Shown in pieces: positions 16,489 through 25,971 of a stretch of DNA of 64,000 nt (position 1 is its first letter; each line of letters opens with the position of its first letter). Below the pieces are notes generated by a model, which saw nothing but the letters and a program-made list of their open reading frames with translations, did not search any database and was not told where the DNA came from. Location of the stretch: positions 5,146,001 to 5,210,000 of the forward strand of contig NZ_AP018164.1 in assembly GCF_002356315.1 (NCBI RefSeq), in the 5' to 3' direction. The translations under genes and the position numbers were made by a program. The DNA is from Mycobacterium shigaense. Lineage in GTDB: Bacteria; Actinomycetota; Actinomycetes; Mycobacteriales; Mycobacteriaceae.

Positions 16489-19400
16489 GGGCCGCCGCCA
16501 TGATCGCCTTGCCGACGTCGGTGCCGTCGCGTTCGGCCTGCGCGATCGCCTGCAGCACCTTCTTGTAGTCCCGCGGCATCACTTTCGCGAAATGCCTTTG
16601 CTGCCCGCGCCAGTCGGCCAGGATTCGTTGACCCACCGCGGAGTCGGTGGCGTCGACGTGGGCCTGGACGATGCCGTGCAGGAAGTCGATGTCATCGGAA
16701 TCGAGCGTCTCCAGGTCCACCATTTCGATGTTCAGGTTTTCGGCCAGTTCCTCGCCGGGGTCGTAGACGTAGGCCACGCCGCCGGACATGCCCGCGGCGA
16801 AGTTACGCCCAGTGCGGCCCAGGATGACCACCCGGCCGCCGGTCATGTACTCGCAGCCATGATCGCCGATACCCTCGACCACCGCGTGGGCGCCGGAGTT
16901 TCGGACCGCGAACCGCTCCCCGACCACACCGCGCAGGTAAACCTGGCCGCTGGTGGCGCCGAACAGGATCACGTTGCCGCCGATGATGTTCTCCTCGGCG
17001 ACGTAGCCCGGTGGGGCGTCGTCGGACGGCCGCACCACGATACGGCCACCGGACAGGCCCTTGCCGATGTAGTCATTGGCGTCGCCGTACACCCGCAGCG
17101 TAATGCCCCGGGGCACGAAGGCGCCGAAGCTGTTGCCCGCCGAGCCCTCGAAGGTGATGTCGATGGTCCCGTCCGGCAAGCCTTGGCCGCCATAGGCTTT
17201 CGTGAGCTCGTGACCGAGCATGGTGCCCACGGTGCGGTTGACGTTGCTGATGGTGGTGGAGAACCGGACCGGTTTACCGGAGTCCAGCGCCTCGCGGCTC
17301 ATCACGATCAACTGCTGGTCCAACGCCTTGTCCAGCCCGTGGTCCTGGCGCGAACTGCAGTACAGGTCCTGGTTCATGAACGCGGACTCCGGCTCGTGCA
17401 GCACCGGATTCAGATCCAGCTTGTGCGCCTTCCAGTGCGCGCGCGCCAGCGTGGTGTCCAGCGAGCCCACCTGGCCGACTACCTCGTTGAAGGTGCGGAA
17501 GCCCAACTGCGCCATGTACTCCCGGACCTCTTCGGCGATGAACGTGAAAAAGTTCTCGACGAACTCCGGCTTGCCGGAGAACCGCTCCCGCAGCACCGGA
17601 TTCTGGGTGGCCACGCCGACCGGGCAGGTGTCGAGGTGACACACCCGCATCATGATGCAGCCCGCCACCACCAGCGGGGCGGTGGCAAAGCCGAACTCCT
17701 CGGCGCCCAGCAGCGCACCGATCATCACGTCCCGCCCGGTCTTGAGCTGACCGTCCACCTGGACCACGATTCGATCGCGTAAACCATTGAGCAGCAACGT
17801 CTGCTGCGTCTCAGCCAGACCCAGCTCCCACGGGGCACCCGCGTGCTTCATCGAGGTCAGCGGGGTAGCGCCGGTGCCGCCGTCGTGCCCCGAGATGAGC
17901 ACCACATCGGCGTGCGCCTTGGACACACCCGCGGCCACGGTGCCCACACCGTTCTCCGAGACCAGTTTGACGTGCACACGCGCTTGCGGGTTGGCGTTCT
18001 TCAGGTCGTGGATCAGCTGCGCGAGATCCTCGATGGAGTAGATGTCATGGTGCGGCGGCGGCGAAATCAGCCCGACGCCGGGCGTGGAGTGCCGGACCTC
18101 GGCCACCCACGGGTACACCTTGTGGCCCGGAAGTTGGCCGCCCTCACCAGGTTTAGCGCCCTGGGCCATCTTGATCTGGATGTCGCTGCAGTTGGTCAGG
18201 TAATGCGACGTAACACCGAATCGCGCCGAGGCGACCTGCTTGATCGCGCTACGGCGCCAGTCCCCGTTGGGGTCGCGGTCGAACCGCTTGACGTCCTCGC
18301 CGCCCTCGCCGCTGTTGGAACGGCCGCCCAGCCGGTTCATCGCGATGGCGAGCGTCTCGTGCGCCTCGGCCGAGATCGAGCCGTAACTCATTGCGCCGGT
18401 GGAGAACCGCTTGACGATCTCGCTGGCGGGTTCGACCTCCTCCAGCGGGACGGGGGGCCGCACATCGCCCCGGAACTTCAACAGGCCGCGCAGCGACGCC
18501 ATCCGCTCGCTCTGATCGTCGACCAAGCGGGTGTATTCCTTGAAGATCTTGTACTGGCCGGTGCGGGTCGCGTGCTGCAGCTTGAACACGGTCTCCGGGT
18601 TGAACAGGTGGTACTCGCCCTCCCGACGCCACTGGTATTCCCCGCCCACCTCGAGTTCGCGGTGCGCGCGCTCGTCCGGACGGTCGAGGTAGGCCAGCCG
18701 GTGCCGGGCGGCCACGTCGGTGGCGATGTCTTCCAGGGTGATGCCGCCGGTCGGACAGGACAGGCCGGTGAAGTACTCGTCGAGCACGTCCTCGGAGATT
18801 CCGATGGCCTGGAACAACTGGGCGCCGGTGTAGGAGGCCAGCGTCGAGATGCCCATCTTGGACATGACTTTCAGCACGCCCTTGCCGGCGGCCTTCACGT
18901 AGTTGTTCAGCGCCTTGTCGCGGTCGATACCGTCGATGACGCCGCGGTCGAGCATGTCTTCGATCGACTCGAAGGCCAGGTACGGGTTGACCGCGGCGGC
19001 GCCGCACCCGATCAGCATCGCCATGTGGTGAACCTCGCGGGCATCCCCGGATTCGACGACCAGGCCCACGTGCGTGCGGGTCCGGTCGCGCACCAGGTGG
19101 TGGTGCACCCCGGCGACGGCGAGCAGTGCCGGTATCGGTGCCATCTGCTCATTGGATTCACGGTCGGAAAGGATGATCACCCGGGCGCCATCGGCGATCG
19201 CGGCCGACGCCTTAGCGCGCACCTCCTCCAGCGCGGCTGCCAGCCCGGTGCCACCGTCGGCGACCGGGTACAGACAGTGAATCACCTTGGAGCGCAGCCC
19301 GTGTGGGCGCCCGTTGACCTCGTCGTCGGGGTCGAGGTTGACCAGCTTGGCCAGCTCGTGGTTCCGCAGAATCGGCTGACGCAGCAAGATCTGGTGGCAC

Positions 19401-21064
19401 GAGTACTCGTCCGGGCTGAGCAGGTCGCGCTCCCCGCCGGTGGTGCCCTGCAGGCTGGTGACCACCTCCTCGCGGATGGCGTCCAGCGGCGGGTTGGTCA
19501 CCTGAGCGAACAGCTGCTGGAAGTAGTCGTAGAGCATCCGTGGACGCTGCGAGAGCACCGCGACCGGGGTGTCGGTACCCATCGACCCGATCGGCTCGGC
19601 GCCGGTGCGCACCATCGGCGCCACCAGCAGGTTGAGCTCCTCGTAGGTGTATCCGAATGCCAACTGCCGCATGACAACTCGTTCGTGCGCCATCCGCGCG
19701 TACTTGCCCTGCGGCAACGATTCGAGGGGCACGAGATTCTTGTCGAGCCACTCCTGATAGGGGTGCTCCGCGGCCAGCTGCGCCTTGATCTCCTCATCGG
19801 CGATGATGCGGCCCTGCGTGGTGTCCACCAAAAACATCCGGCCCGGTTGCAGACGCATCCGCTGCACGACCGTCGACGGGTCCAGGTCCAGCACGCCGGC
19901 CTCGGAAGCCATCACGACCAGGCCGTCGTCGGTGACCCAAATCCGGGACGGGCGAAGGCCGTTGCGGTCGAGCACGGCGCCCACGATGGTGCCGTCGGTG
20001 AATGTCATCGACGCCGGGCCATCCCACGGTTCCATCAGCGAGGCGTGGTACTCGTAGAACGCCCGCCGGGCGGGGTCCATCGTCTCGTTGCGTTCCCAGG
20101 CCTCGGGAATCATCATCAGCACCGCGTGCGGCAGGCTGCGGCCGCCCAGGTGCAGCAGCTCGAGCGCCTCGTCGAAGCGCGCGGTGTCGGAGGCACCCGG
20201 GGTACAAATTGGGAACAGTTTCTCCAGGTCGTCGACCGATCCGAAGATGTCGCTCTTGATCAGCGCCTCGCGGGCCCGCATCCAGTTCTCGTTGCCGGTG
20301 ACGGTGTTGATCTCACCGTTGTGGGCGATCCGGCGGAACGGGTGCGCCAGCGGCCAGGACGGGAAGGTGTTGGTCGAGAACCGGGAGTGCACGATGCCCA
20401 GCGCGCTGGTGATCCGATCGTCTTGCAGGTCAAGGTAAAACGCCTTGAGCTGCGGGGTGGTCAGCATGCCCTTGTAGACCATCGTCCGGCCGGACAGGCT
20501 CGGGAAGTAGACCGTTTCGCGGCCCGGCCCGTCCTGGCCCGGCCCCTTGGTGCCCAGTTCGTGCTCGGCGCGCTTGCGGACCACATAGCAGCGGCGCTCG
20601 AGGGTCATGTCGGAGGCGCCGGTAAGGAACACCTGCCGGAAGGTCGGCATCGCGTCGCGGGACAGCGCGCCCAGCGAGGAGTCGTCGGTGGGCACATTGC
20701 GCCAGCCCAGCACCGTGAGGCCCTCGGCCTCGGCGATCTTCTCCACCGCGGCGCTCGCGGCGGCGGCGTCTTTGGCCGACTGCGGCAGAAACGCGATACC
20801 GGTGGCGTAACTGCCCGGCTCGGGGAGTTCGAAGTCGACGACCTCGCGGAGGAACGCGTCCGGGACCTGGATCAGGATGCCCGCGCCGTCACCGCTGCGG
20901 GGCTCGGCTCCGGCGGCGCCGCGGTGTTCGAGATTGAGCAGAGCGGTAATCGCCTTGTCGACGATGTCGCGGGATCTACGGCCGTGCATATCGACGACCA
21001 TGGCTACCCCGCACGCGTCGTGCTCGAACGCGGGGTTGTACAACCCAACGCGCTTGGGCGTCAT
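16481..21064 (-). CDS. gltB: Glutamate synthase large subunit
   Basis: A 1527-residue protein, the same length as in M. tuberculosis. Domains in order: a class II glutamine amidotransferase with the nucleophile Cys18 exposed after propeptide removal (EHDACGVAMV), a central domain, the FMN-binding barrel (VASARFGVTSHYL, GHDGGTGATPL), the 3Fe-4S cluster (CIMMRVCHLDTCPVGVA), and the C-terminal beta-helix of Gly-rich repeats. The ATG at 21064 was chosen because it gives MTPKRVGLYNP, the family start. The frame is open 78 codons further upstream, but that extension is not protein-like. Confidence 0.97.
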   Translation of the reverse strand: MTPKRVGLYNPAFEHDACGVAMVVDMHGRRSRDIVDKAITALLNLEHRGAAGAEPRSGDGAGILIQVPDAFLREVVDFELPEPGSYATGIAFLPQSAKDAAAASAAVEKIAEAEGLTVLGWRNVPTDDSSLGALSRDAMPTFRQVFLTGASDMTLERRCYVVRKRAEHELGTKGPGQDGPGRETVYFPSLSGRTMVYKGMLTTPQLKAFYLDLQDDRITSALGIVHSRFSTNTFPSWPLAHPFRRIAHNGEINTVTGNENWMRAREALIKSDIFGSVDDLEKLFPICTPGASDTARFDEALELLHLGGRSLPHAVLMMIPEAWERNETMDPARRAFYEYHASLMEPWDGPASMTFTDGTIVGAVLDRNGLRPSRIWVTDDGLVVMASEAGVLDLDPSTVVQRMRLQPGRMFLVDTTQGRIIADEEIKAQLAAEHPYQEWLDKNLVPLESLPQGKYARMAHERVVMRQLAFGYTYEELNLLVAPMVRTGAEPIGSMGTDTPVAVLSQRPRMLYDYFQQLFAQVTNPPLDAIREEVVTSLQGTTGGERDLLSPDEYSCHQILLRQPILRNHELAKLVNLDPDDEVNGRPHGLRSKVIHCLYPVADGGTGLAAALEEVRAKASAAIADGARVIILSDRESNEQMAPIPALLAVAGVHHHLVRDRTRTHVGLVVESGDAREVHHMAMLIGCGAAAVNPYLAFESIEDMLDRGVIDGIDRDKALNNYVKAAGKGVLKVMSKMGISTLASYTGAQLFQAIGISEDVLDEYFTGLSCPTGGITLEDIATDVAARHRLAYLDRPDERAHRELEVGGEYQWRREGEYHLFNPETVFKLQHATRTGQYKIFKEYTRLVDDQSERMASLRGLLKFRGDVRPPVPLEEVEPASEIVKRFSTGAMSYGSISAEAHETLAIAMNRLGGRSNSGEGGEDVKRFDRDPNGDWRRSAIKQVASARFGVTSHYLTNCSDIQIKMAQGAKPGEGGQLPGHKVYPWVAEVRHSTPGVGLISPPPHHDIYSIEDLAQLIHDLKNANPQARVHVKLVSENGVGTVAAGVSKAHADVVLISGHDGGTGATPLTSMKHAGAPWELGLAETQQTLLLNGLRDRIVVQVDGQLKTGRDVMIGALLGAEEFGFATAPLVVAGCIMMRVCHLDTCPVGVATQNPVLRERFSGKPEFVENFFTFIAEEVREYMAQLGFRTFNEVVGQVGSLDTTLARAHWKAHKLDLNPVLHEPESAFMNQDLYCSSRQDHGLDKALDQQLIVMSREALDSGKPVRFSTTISNVNRTVGTMLGHELTKAYGGQGLPDGTIDITFEGSAGNSFGAFVPRGITLRVYGDANDYIGKGLSGGRIVVRPSDDAPPGYVAEENIIGGNVILFGATSGQVYLRGVVGERFAVRNSGAHAVVEGIGDHGCEYMTGGRVVILGRTGRNFAAGMSGGVAYVYDPGEELAENLNIEMVDLETLDSDDIDFLHGIVQAHVDATDSAVGQRILADWRGQQRHFAKVMPRDYKKVLQAIAQAERDGTDVGKAIMAAAHG

Positions 21065-21557
21065 ATGCACCTGCCCTCCACCAGAACTTTCTGCGCTGCC
21101 GTATAAGTGGCTCCGACGAGCCCGCACCCGGAGATTGCGGGCCCAAACCCCTTCGGCCTTGTCGATAGGCTGTCTCCCAAGCGGAAAACGTTCCGGGTAG
21201 GAAATCGTCCGTGCGGCGCTGAACGGTGGGCGTGAACCAGGTTTCGACAAGTCGTAAAACGATATGACAAAAACCGCCTGACATGCCAACTTCCCCAAGT
21301 CTAACTGCCCAATGGCCGCGACGTAAATTCGCCGCAGAAGCCCGGCACCAACGGCGCCACGTGCAGGTCAACCACCGAAAGTGCGGCGGGCGCGTTGCCG
21401 CCCCCGGCGTGGCGCACCTCACCGGGTCTCGTCGCGCACGTTTGCTCGCGCGCGGCCAACAGATACCCCCGAACGGCCCGGCGGGGCATACCCGATACTG
21501 GTAGTTCTCCTGCGATCGACGACAGGCGACGATCGATCGGCTGGCACTGAGGAGCCC
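21065..21557. other. gltB promoter region and upstream of Rv3860-like gene
   Basis: A 493-bp divergent region with no supportable gene. The part next to gltB (about 21180-21300) is comparatively A/T rich and probably holds the gltB promoter. No clear operator for GlnR or a riboswitch was identified. A GAGGAG element at 21549-21554 lies just before the ATG at 21558. Confidence 0.5.
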
Positions 21558-22753
21558 ATGAACGAGCGCAACGAATTCCTGCGGGACCGTCTGCACCCGG
21601 CCCAGCCCGAAATCCCCGCCGCACCCGGCTCCCACCCACGACCCCCGCAGGCCGCCCCGCCCCCCACCGGCGGCGGGTCCCCAGAGACCCGCCCCGCCGC
21701 GGCCGCAGGCGTTTCGGGCCCCGCCGCCACCCCGCCCAACGGCGGCTCCCCCGGCCCCGCGCCCCCAGCCGGAACCGCACCAGCGTCCTGCGCCGCGCCC
21801 GCAGGCGGGTCCACCCCCCCGCCGCCCCGCCCGCGCCGCAACCGGCCGACCGTGGTTGGCGCCGCATCCTGCGGCTGGCCAGCTTCGGACTGATCAACCC
21901 GGGCCCGTCGGCCGCGCAACGTCAACGGGCCGAATACGAAGCCGGCATCCGGGTGGCCCTGCGCGGCACCCACAAGGTCGGCGTGCTCGGCAAGGGCGGC
22001 GTCGGAAAGACGTCCGTCGCCGCCAGCGTCGGATCGCTGTTCGCCGAATTGCGGCGGCAAGACCATGTGGTGGCCATCGACGCCGATACCGCGTTCGGCC
22101 GGCTCAGCAGCCGGATCGACCCGCGGTCGACGGGTTCGTTCTGGGACCTGACCGCGGACACGAATCTGGAGACGTTCACCGATGTCGCCCGGCGGGTGGG
22201 CCGCAATCCCGTCGGCCTGTATGTGCTCGGCGGCGAACCGGCGGCTGGTCCGCGCCGGGTTCTGGACCCCGCGATCTACCGGGAAGCCGTGTTGCGGCTG
22301 GACCGCCATTTCGCGATCTCGGTCATCGACTGCGGCTCGACGATGGACTCGCCGGTCACCCATGAAGTGCTGCGCGACCTCGACGCGCTGATCGTGGTGT
22401 CCTCGCCGTGGGCGGATGGCGCCTCAGCCGCTGCCCGGACCCTGGAATGGCTGTCGGATCAGGGCCTGACGGAGTTGCTGGCACACACCATCGTCGTGCT
22501 CAACGATTCCGACGGACATGCCGACAAACGCACCCGAGCCTTGCTGGCACGCGAGTTCGTCGACCATGGGCGCCCGGTGGTCGAGGTTCCCTACGATCCG
22601 CACCTGCGGCCCGGCGGCGTCATCGATGTGCGCAACGAGATGGCCGGCCCGACGCGGCTCAAATTCCTCCACGTCGCCGTGACCGTGGCCGGCTACTTCG
22701 CCGCCCGCACCGGTCGCGACCGGCCCCGTCGGGCGCCGAGTGGCGGGAGCTGA
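21558..22753 (+). pseudogene. EspI/Rv3860-like MinD-type ATPase, frameshifted
   Basis: Homologue of Rv3860, a paralogue of EspI. The N-terminal part (MNERNEFLRDRLHPAQPEIP, then a Pro/Ala-rich linker) is in one frame, starting at an ATG with GAGGAG before it. The conserved ATPase part is in another: LRLASFGLINPGPSAAQRQ, then VGVLGKGGVGKTS (deviant Walker A), VVAIDADTAFG and ISVIDCGSTMDSP. That second frame is open from 21551 but has no start codon before 21953. The switch lies in the Pro-rich linker, where a C7 run at 21814-21820 is the obvious slip point. One extra C, or a -1 ribosomal shift there, restores a protein of about 398 residues, close to the Rv3860 length. It may be a mutation, programmed frameshift or sequencing error. 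Confidence 0.8.
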
Positions 22754-22769
22754 AGCCTCTCAACGTAAT

Positions 22770-23654
22770 TCACGCCCGCGCTGCCCGGGCCGCGGGGTCG
22801 GCGATCGCCTCGATCTTGGTGACGAAGCGGCCCCGGATGGTCAGCACGATGGCGGCGAACAGCCTGCGCTCGGCGAAGGCCAGCACGACGGGTTGGCCCG
22901 CGGGACCGCTGACCAACGTGACGTCCGGACCCAGATAGCGCATCAGGTTGGCGGCCACCGCCGTCGGCCCGTGGTTGATCTGCGGAGGCGGGGCGGGCTC
23001 TGCGATCACCGTGCCGCTGCCCCACACCGTCGGATCCAGCACGGCGGTCAGCGCCGCGATATCGCCGTTGGCGCATGCCGTGATGAACTTCTCGGTGACG
23101 AGCTGGTGCTCGGCGGGGGTCACCTTACCCAAATTCGGTTGTGCCGTAGTAAATTTCGACCGGGCCCGCCGCGCCAGTTGGCGGCACGTGCCGACCGGCC
23201 GGCCCACCGTTTCGGCGATCGCGTCGAACGGGACACCGAACACGTCGTGTAGCACGAAGGCCACTCGCTCGCCCGGGCTGAGCCGTTGCAGGACCTCCAT
23301 CAACGCGCTGCGCACCTCGTCGTCGAGAGTCACCCGGTCGGCCGGGTTCGAGGTCGGGGATTGAGCGACGGGGATGTCGTGCTCCTCGTGGCCGGGCGGG
23401 CTCAATCGCTCGTGGCGAATGCGCGCCGAGCGCACCTGATCGAGGCACAGCCTGGTGGTGACCACGGTGAGCCAACCCCGGACGTCGTCGATATCGCCGG
23501 CAGCGACCCGCGAGAGCCGCAGAAAGGCCTCCTGCGCAACGTCTTCGGCGTCACCGATGTCCCCGAGAATCTGATATCCGAGATTGACCAGATAGGGGCG
23601 GTGGCGGCGCCATGCGTCGACGACCTGGTCACTCGGTGGCTGCGCCTGCTTCAT
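22770..23654 (-). CDS. ECF sigma factor, SigI/ECF41-like with SnoaL-like tail
   Basis: A 294-residue sigma factor. Region 2 is seen in GDIGDAEDVAQEAFLRLSR and the DNA-melting part DVRGWLTVVTTRLCLDQVRS. Region 4 is seen in LSPGERVAFVLHDVFGVPFDAIAETVGRPVGTCRQLARRAR. A C-terminal SnoaL-like domain of about 110 residues (EKFITACANGDIAALTAVLDP) replaces a separate anti-sigma factor, as in the ECF41 group. It resembles M. tuberculosis SigI, though orthology is uncertain. It is divergent from the NmrA-like gene, which is probably its target. There is no anti-sigma gene nearby. Confidence 0.88.
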   Translation of the reverse strand: MKQAQPPSDQVVDAWRRHRPYLVNLGYQILGDIGDAEDVAQEAFLRLSRVAAGDIDDVRGWLTVVTTRLCLDQVRSARIRHERLSPPGHEEHDIPVAQSPTSNPADRVTLDDEVRSALMEVLQRLSPGERVAFVLHDVFGVPFDAIAETVGRPVGTCRQLARRARSKFTTAQPNLGKVTPAEHQLVTEKFITACANGDIAALTAVLDPTVWGSGTVIAEPAPPPQINHGPTAVAANLMRYLGPDVTLVSGPAGQPVVLAFAERRLFAAIVLTIRGRFVTKIEAIADPAARAARA

Positions 23655-23680
23655 GAGTCATCGACGATCTGCTGCCGGAA

Positions 23681-23708
23681 AAAGTTACTCACCCGAGACT
23701 GTAACTTT
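23681..23708. promoter_or_regulatory. Inverted repeat between sigma factor and NmrA-like gene
   Basis: AAAGTTAC (23681-23688) and GTAACTTT (23701-23708) form a perfect 8-bp inverted repeat with a 12-bp spacer. It sits in the divergent intergenic region, so a dimeric regulator could act on both genes. No adjacent gene encodes an obvious binding protein other than the sigma factor. Confidence 0.6.
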
Positions 23709-23789
23709 CCCTGCCCTGCGGCCGTCGTTGATGCAGGGCGCGCCCACGAGGACCGTGCGGATGCCCGTCACACCAGGAGGGATCACGTC

Positions 23790-24644
23790 ATGACCATCGT
23801 CGTCACCGGAGCGACCGGCAATGTCGGTCGCCCCCTTGTTGCCGAACTCCTCGCCGCGGGAGCCACGGTCCGGGCCGTCTCCCGGACGCCGGATACCGCG
23901 GGCTTCTCCCCGGGTGTCGAGGTATTCGACTCCGTGCCGACCGCGCTGGCGGGCGCGACGGCGGTGTTTCTGAATTCTCGCGCGCTCGGCGCAGCGCTGC
24001 CCGGCGTGGTGGCGCAGTGCCGCGACACCGGGATCGGCAAGCTGGTCGCGTTGTCGGCGATCAACGCCGACGACGACTTTTCGCGGCAGCCGTCTCGGTT
24101 TCGCGGTGACCGCAACCGCGAGGTCGAACAAGCCGCGGTCGACTCGGGCCTGTCTTGGGTGAGCCTGCGACCCACGGTCTTTGCGACGAACTTCGCCGGC
24201 ATGTGGTCCGCGCAGCTGCGCGCCGGCGATGTGGTGGCCGGACCCTATGCCGCGGCGTCCACCGCGCCGATCGCCGAGAGCGACATCGCGGCGGTGGCCG
24301 CGCGGGCCCTGCTCACCGATGAGCTGGTCGGCCAACGGATCCCGTTGACAGGCCCGCAAGCATGCACCAACGCCGAGCTGGTGGCCATCGTCGGCGCCGT
24401 GCTGGGACGCGCGCTGCGGTATCAGGAGATACCCGCGGACGTGGTGCGACAGCGATTCGCCGGCCTCGGTTTCAGCGCGCAGTTCGCCGATGCCTACCTC
24501 GCCCTGCTGGCGGAGACGACGGACAAACCGGCCCTCGTCACCCACGACGTGGAGAAGATCCTCGGTCGGCCCGCAATGTCGTTCGGGCAGTGGGTGTCCG
24601 AGCACCTCGAGCTGTTCACCGACCAGATCGACAAGGAGAGCTGA
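23790..24644 (+). CDS. NmrA-like NAD(P)-binding protein
   Basis: A 284-residue atypical short-chain dehydrogenase of the NmrA group. The Rossmann motif GATGNVG lies at residues 7-13, followed by AVSRTPD, which suggests NADPH preference. The family segments LVALSAINAD and LSWVSLRPTVFATNF are present. The ATG was chosen for its strong CCAGGAGGG ribosome site. It is followed one base later by the Ddn-like gene, so the two are an operon. Genes of this kind commonly accompany ECF41 sigma factors. Substrate unknown. Confidence 0.87.
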   Translation: MTIVVTGATGNVGRPLVAELLAAGATVRAVSRTPDTAGFSPGVEVFDSVPTALAGATAVFLNSRALGAALPGVVAQCRDTGIGKLVALSAINADDDFSRQPSRFRGDRNREVEQAAVDSGLSWVSLRPTVFATNFAGMWSAQLRAGDVVAGPYAAASTAPIAESDIAAVAARALLTDELVGQRIPLTGPQACTNAELVAIVGAVLGRALRYQEIPADVVRQRFAGLGFSAQFADAYLALLAETTDKPALVTHDVEKILGRPAMSFGQWVSEHLELFTDQIDKES

Positions 24645-24645
24645 G

Positions 24646-25089
24646 ATGTCCGACCCGCTTCCGCCGCGCTACCTGAAGCCCATGAACCGCGTGATGATGG
24701 CGGTGCAGAAACTCGGTATCCCCACGGGCCCCGCCATGGTGCTGACCGTGCCCGGACGCAAGTCTGGCCGTCCACGCAGCACTCCGATGACGCCATTCGA
24801 ATTCCGCGGCGGCCTCTTCGTGGTGGCCGGCTATCCGGGTGCCGACTGGGCGGCGAACGCCCGCGCCGCCGGCAGCGGCACACTGGCTCGCGGCCGGCGC
24901 TCCCGCGAGGTCAGAATCGTCGAGCTGACCGACGAGCAGGCCCGGCCGGTACTGCGGGCATTTCCCGACAAAGTACCCATGGGGGTGTCGTTCGCGAAGC
25001 GTTCGGGAATGGTGCGCGACGGCACTGCCGACGAATTCGAGGCGCTGGCCGGCCGGCTCGCCGTCTTCCGCTTCGACCCGGCGGGGTAG
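24646..25089 (+). CDS. Deazaflavin-dependent (Ddn-like) reductase
   Basis: A 147-residue protein of the F420H2-dependent nitroreductase (Ddn/DUF385) family. It has the expected order: an N-terminal amphipathic segment, GPAMVLTVPGRKSGRPRSTPM (the F420 phosphate-binding RKSG), GGLFVVAGYPGADWAANARAAG, and REVRIVELT. The usual activity is reduction of quinones or other hydrophobic substrates with F420H2. It directly follows the NmrA-like gene, with the ribosome site inside that gene's end (AAGGAG). Confidence 0.87.
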   Translation: MSDPLPPRYLKPMNRVMMAVQKLGIPTGPAMVLTVPGRKSGRPRSTPMTPFEFRGGLFVVAGYPGADWAANARAAGSGTLARGRRSREVRIVELTDEQARPVLRAFPDKVPMGVSFAKRSGMVRDGTADEFEALAGRLAVFRFDPAG

Positions 25090-25107
25090 GCCCGGGATCG
25101 CAGCGTG

Positions 25108-25146
25108 AAACAGCGCGAGAAATTCCGTTGATTTCTCGCGCTGTTT
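25108..25146. terminator. Bidirectional terminator-like hairpin
   Basis: AAACAGCGCGAGAAAT (25108-25123) pairs perfectly with ATTTCTCGCGCTGTTT (25131-25146) around a 7-base loop. It lies between the convergent Ddn-like gene and whiB6. The arms end in A- and T-runs, so it could end transcription from both sides. Confidence 0.75.
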
Positions 25147-25268
25147 ACATCGGCCCGGGGGCACGCGGGCGCACACCTTAAAGGTGTTGCACCGCGCAAT
25201 GATTCGCCCTTCGCCGCTCGCCGTGGGCGCCGCTGACCCCTCAACGCAACGGCCGGCGACCGGGTGCG

Positions 25269-25550
25269 TCAGGCCGATTTCGCCGCCCCGCGCACCGGAT
25301 ATCCGTTGCGCTCGGCCAAAGATCGCAGCTGACCCAGCGCAAATGTCCGCGCCCGGCCCCCTTCGGGAATGACGACACCGGCCCACAACCCTTCGGCTCC
25401 GATGGACTGCACGGCGTCGCGCGCGCAGGCCCAGCGGCGCGGGCAGGCCCGACACAGCGCCTTGGCCTCGTCGTCGGGAGCCGTCGTCCAACGATCCGGG
25501 TCCGTGGTGCAAACGCCCAACGGGATGTTGTACAGAGCTGTTGCGGTCAT
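25269..25550 (-). CDS. whiB6: WhiB-family iron-sulfur regulator WhiB6
   Basis: A 93-residue 4Fe-4S transcription factor that regulates ESX-1 genes and responds to nitric oxide in M. tuberculosis. The four cluster ligands are Cys14, Cys33, Cys36 and Cys42, followed by the GLWAGV turn and the basic RARTFALGQLRSLAERNGYPV tail. It is nearly collinear with M. tuberculosis WhiB6 but lacks that protein's N-terminal extension of about 20 residues. The ATG at 25550 has an AAGGA site 8 bases upstream; a GTG two codons earlier is less well placed. It is divergent from the ESX-1 locus. Confidence 0.95.
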   Translation of the reverse strand: MTATALYNIPLGVCTTDPDRWTTAPDDEAKALCRACPRRWACARDAVQSIGAEGLWAGVVIPEGGRARTFALGQLRSLAERNGYPVRGAAKSA

Positions 25551-25971
25551 CGCCACGTTCCTTCACAAAGTGTTGCATTATTGCGTCCTATAGCCGGACA
25601 CACTATCGCACTAACCGTCGCATTGCAACAGTTTAGGTGAACAGGCTACCGTCGCGTCGCGGCCGGGCGCTTCGGTGCACATCAGACGCCCCGCAGGCTG
25701 CGGCGGCCTGAACCGGCGGGAAAAGCTGGCCGAACGGGATCGCAAACCTGGGCCGAGCCGGCGCTTCGACAGTGGGCCAGCGGCGCGATAACCGCCAGTG
25801 CTGAACTGTAGCGGCATTGCCGTTGCGTTTCGGTTACATCGAACCCTGTGCGGCACGACAAGTGTTTCCTAAAACCGTAGCGCTGCGATAGGATCGCCAA
25901 AACGTAGCGGTGGGAGGCCCGCGGGCGGACAGCTCGCAGCCGCACGGGTCCGAGGGGAAGGAGTCGTCGAT
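25551..25971. promoter_or_regulatory. Divergent promoter region of whiB6 and the HTH gene
   Basis: A 421-bp non-coding stretch. Next to whiB6, TGTTGCA (25571-25577) and TGCAACA (25624-25630) form a widely spaced inverted repeat. Nearer the HTH gene, AAAACCGTAGCG (25871-25882) and AAAACGTAGCG (25899-25909) are near-identical direct repeats 28 bp apart, with a TAGGAT -10-like element between them. GTAGCG also occurs at 25808. No classical PhoP or CRP box was recognised. Roles are inferred from position only. Confidence 0.5.

Noticed and set aside
17843..21106. A very long forward frame (over 1000 codons) opposite gltB
   Set aside because: It is the antisense shadow of gltB; its sequence is compositionally odd (His/Arg/Val-rich) and gltB is unambiguous on the other strand.
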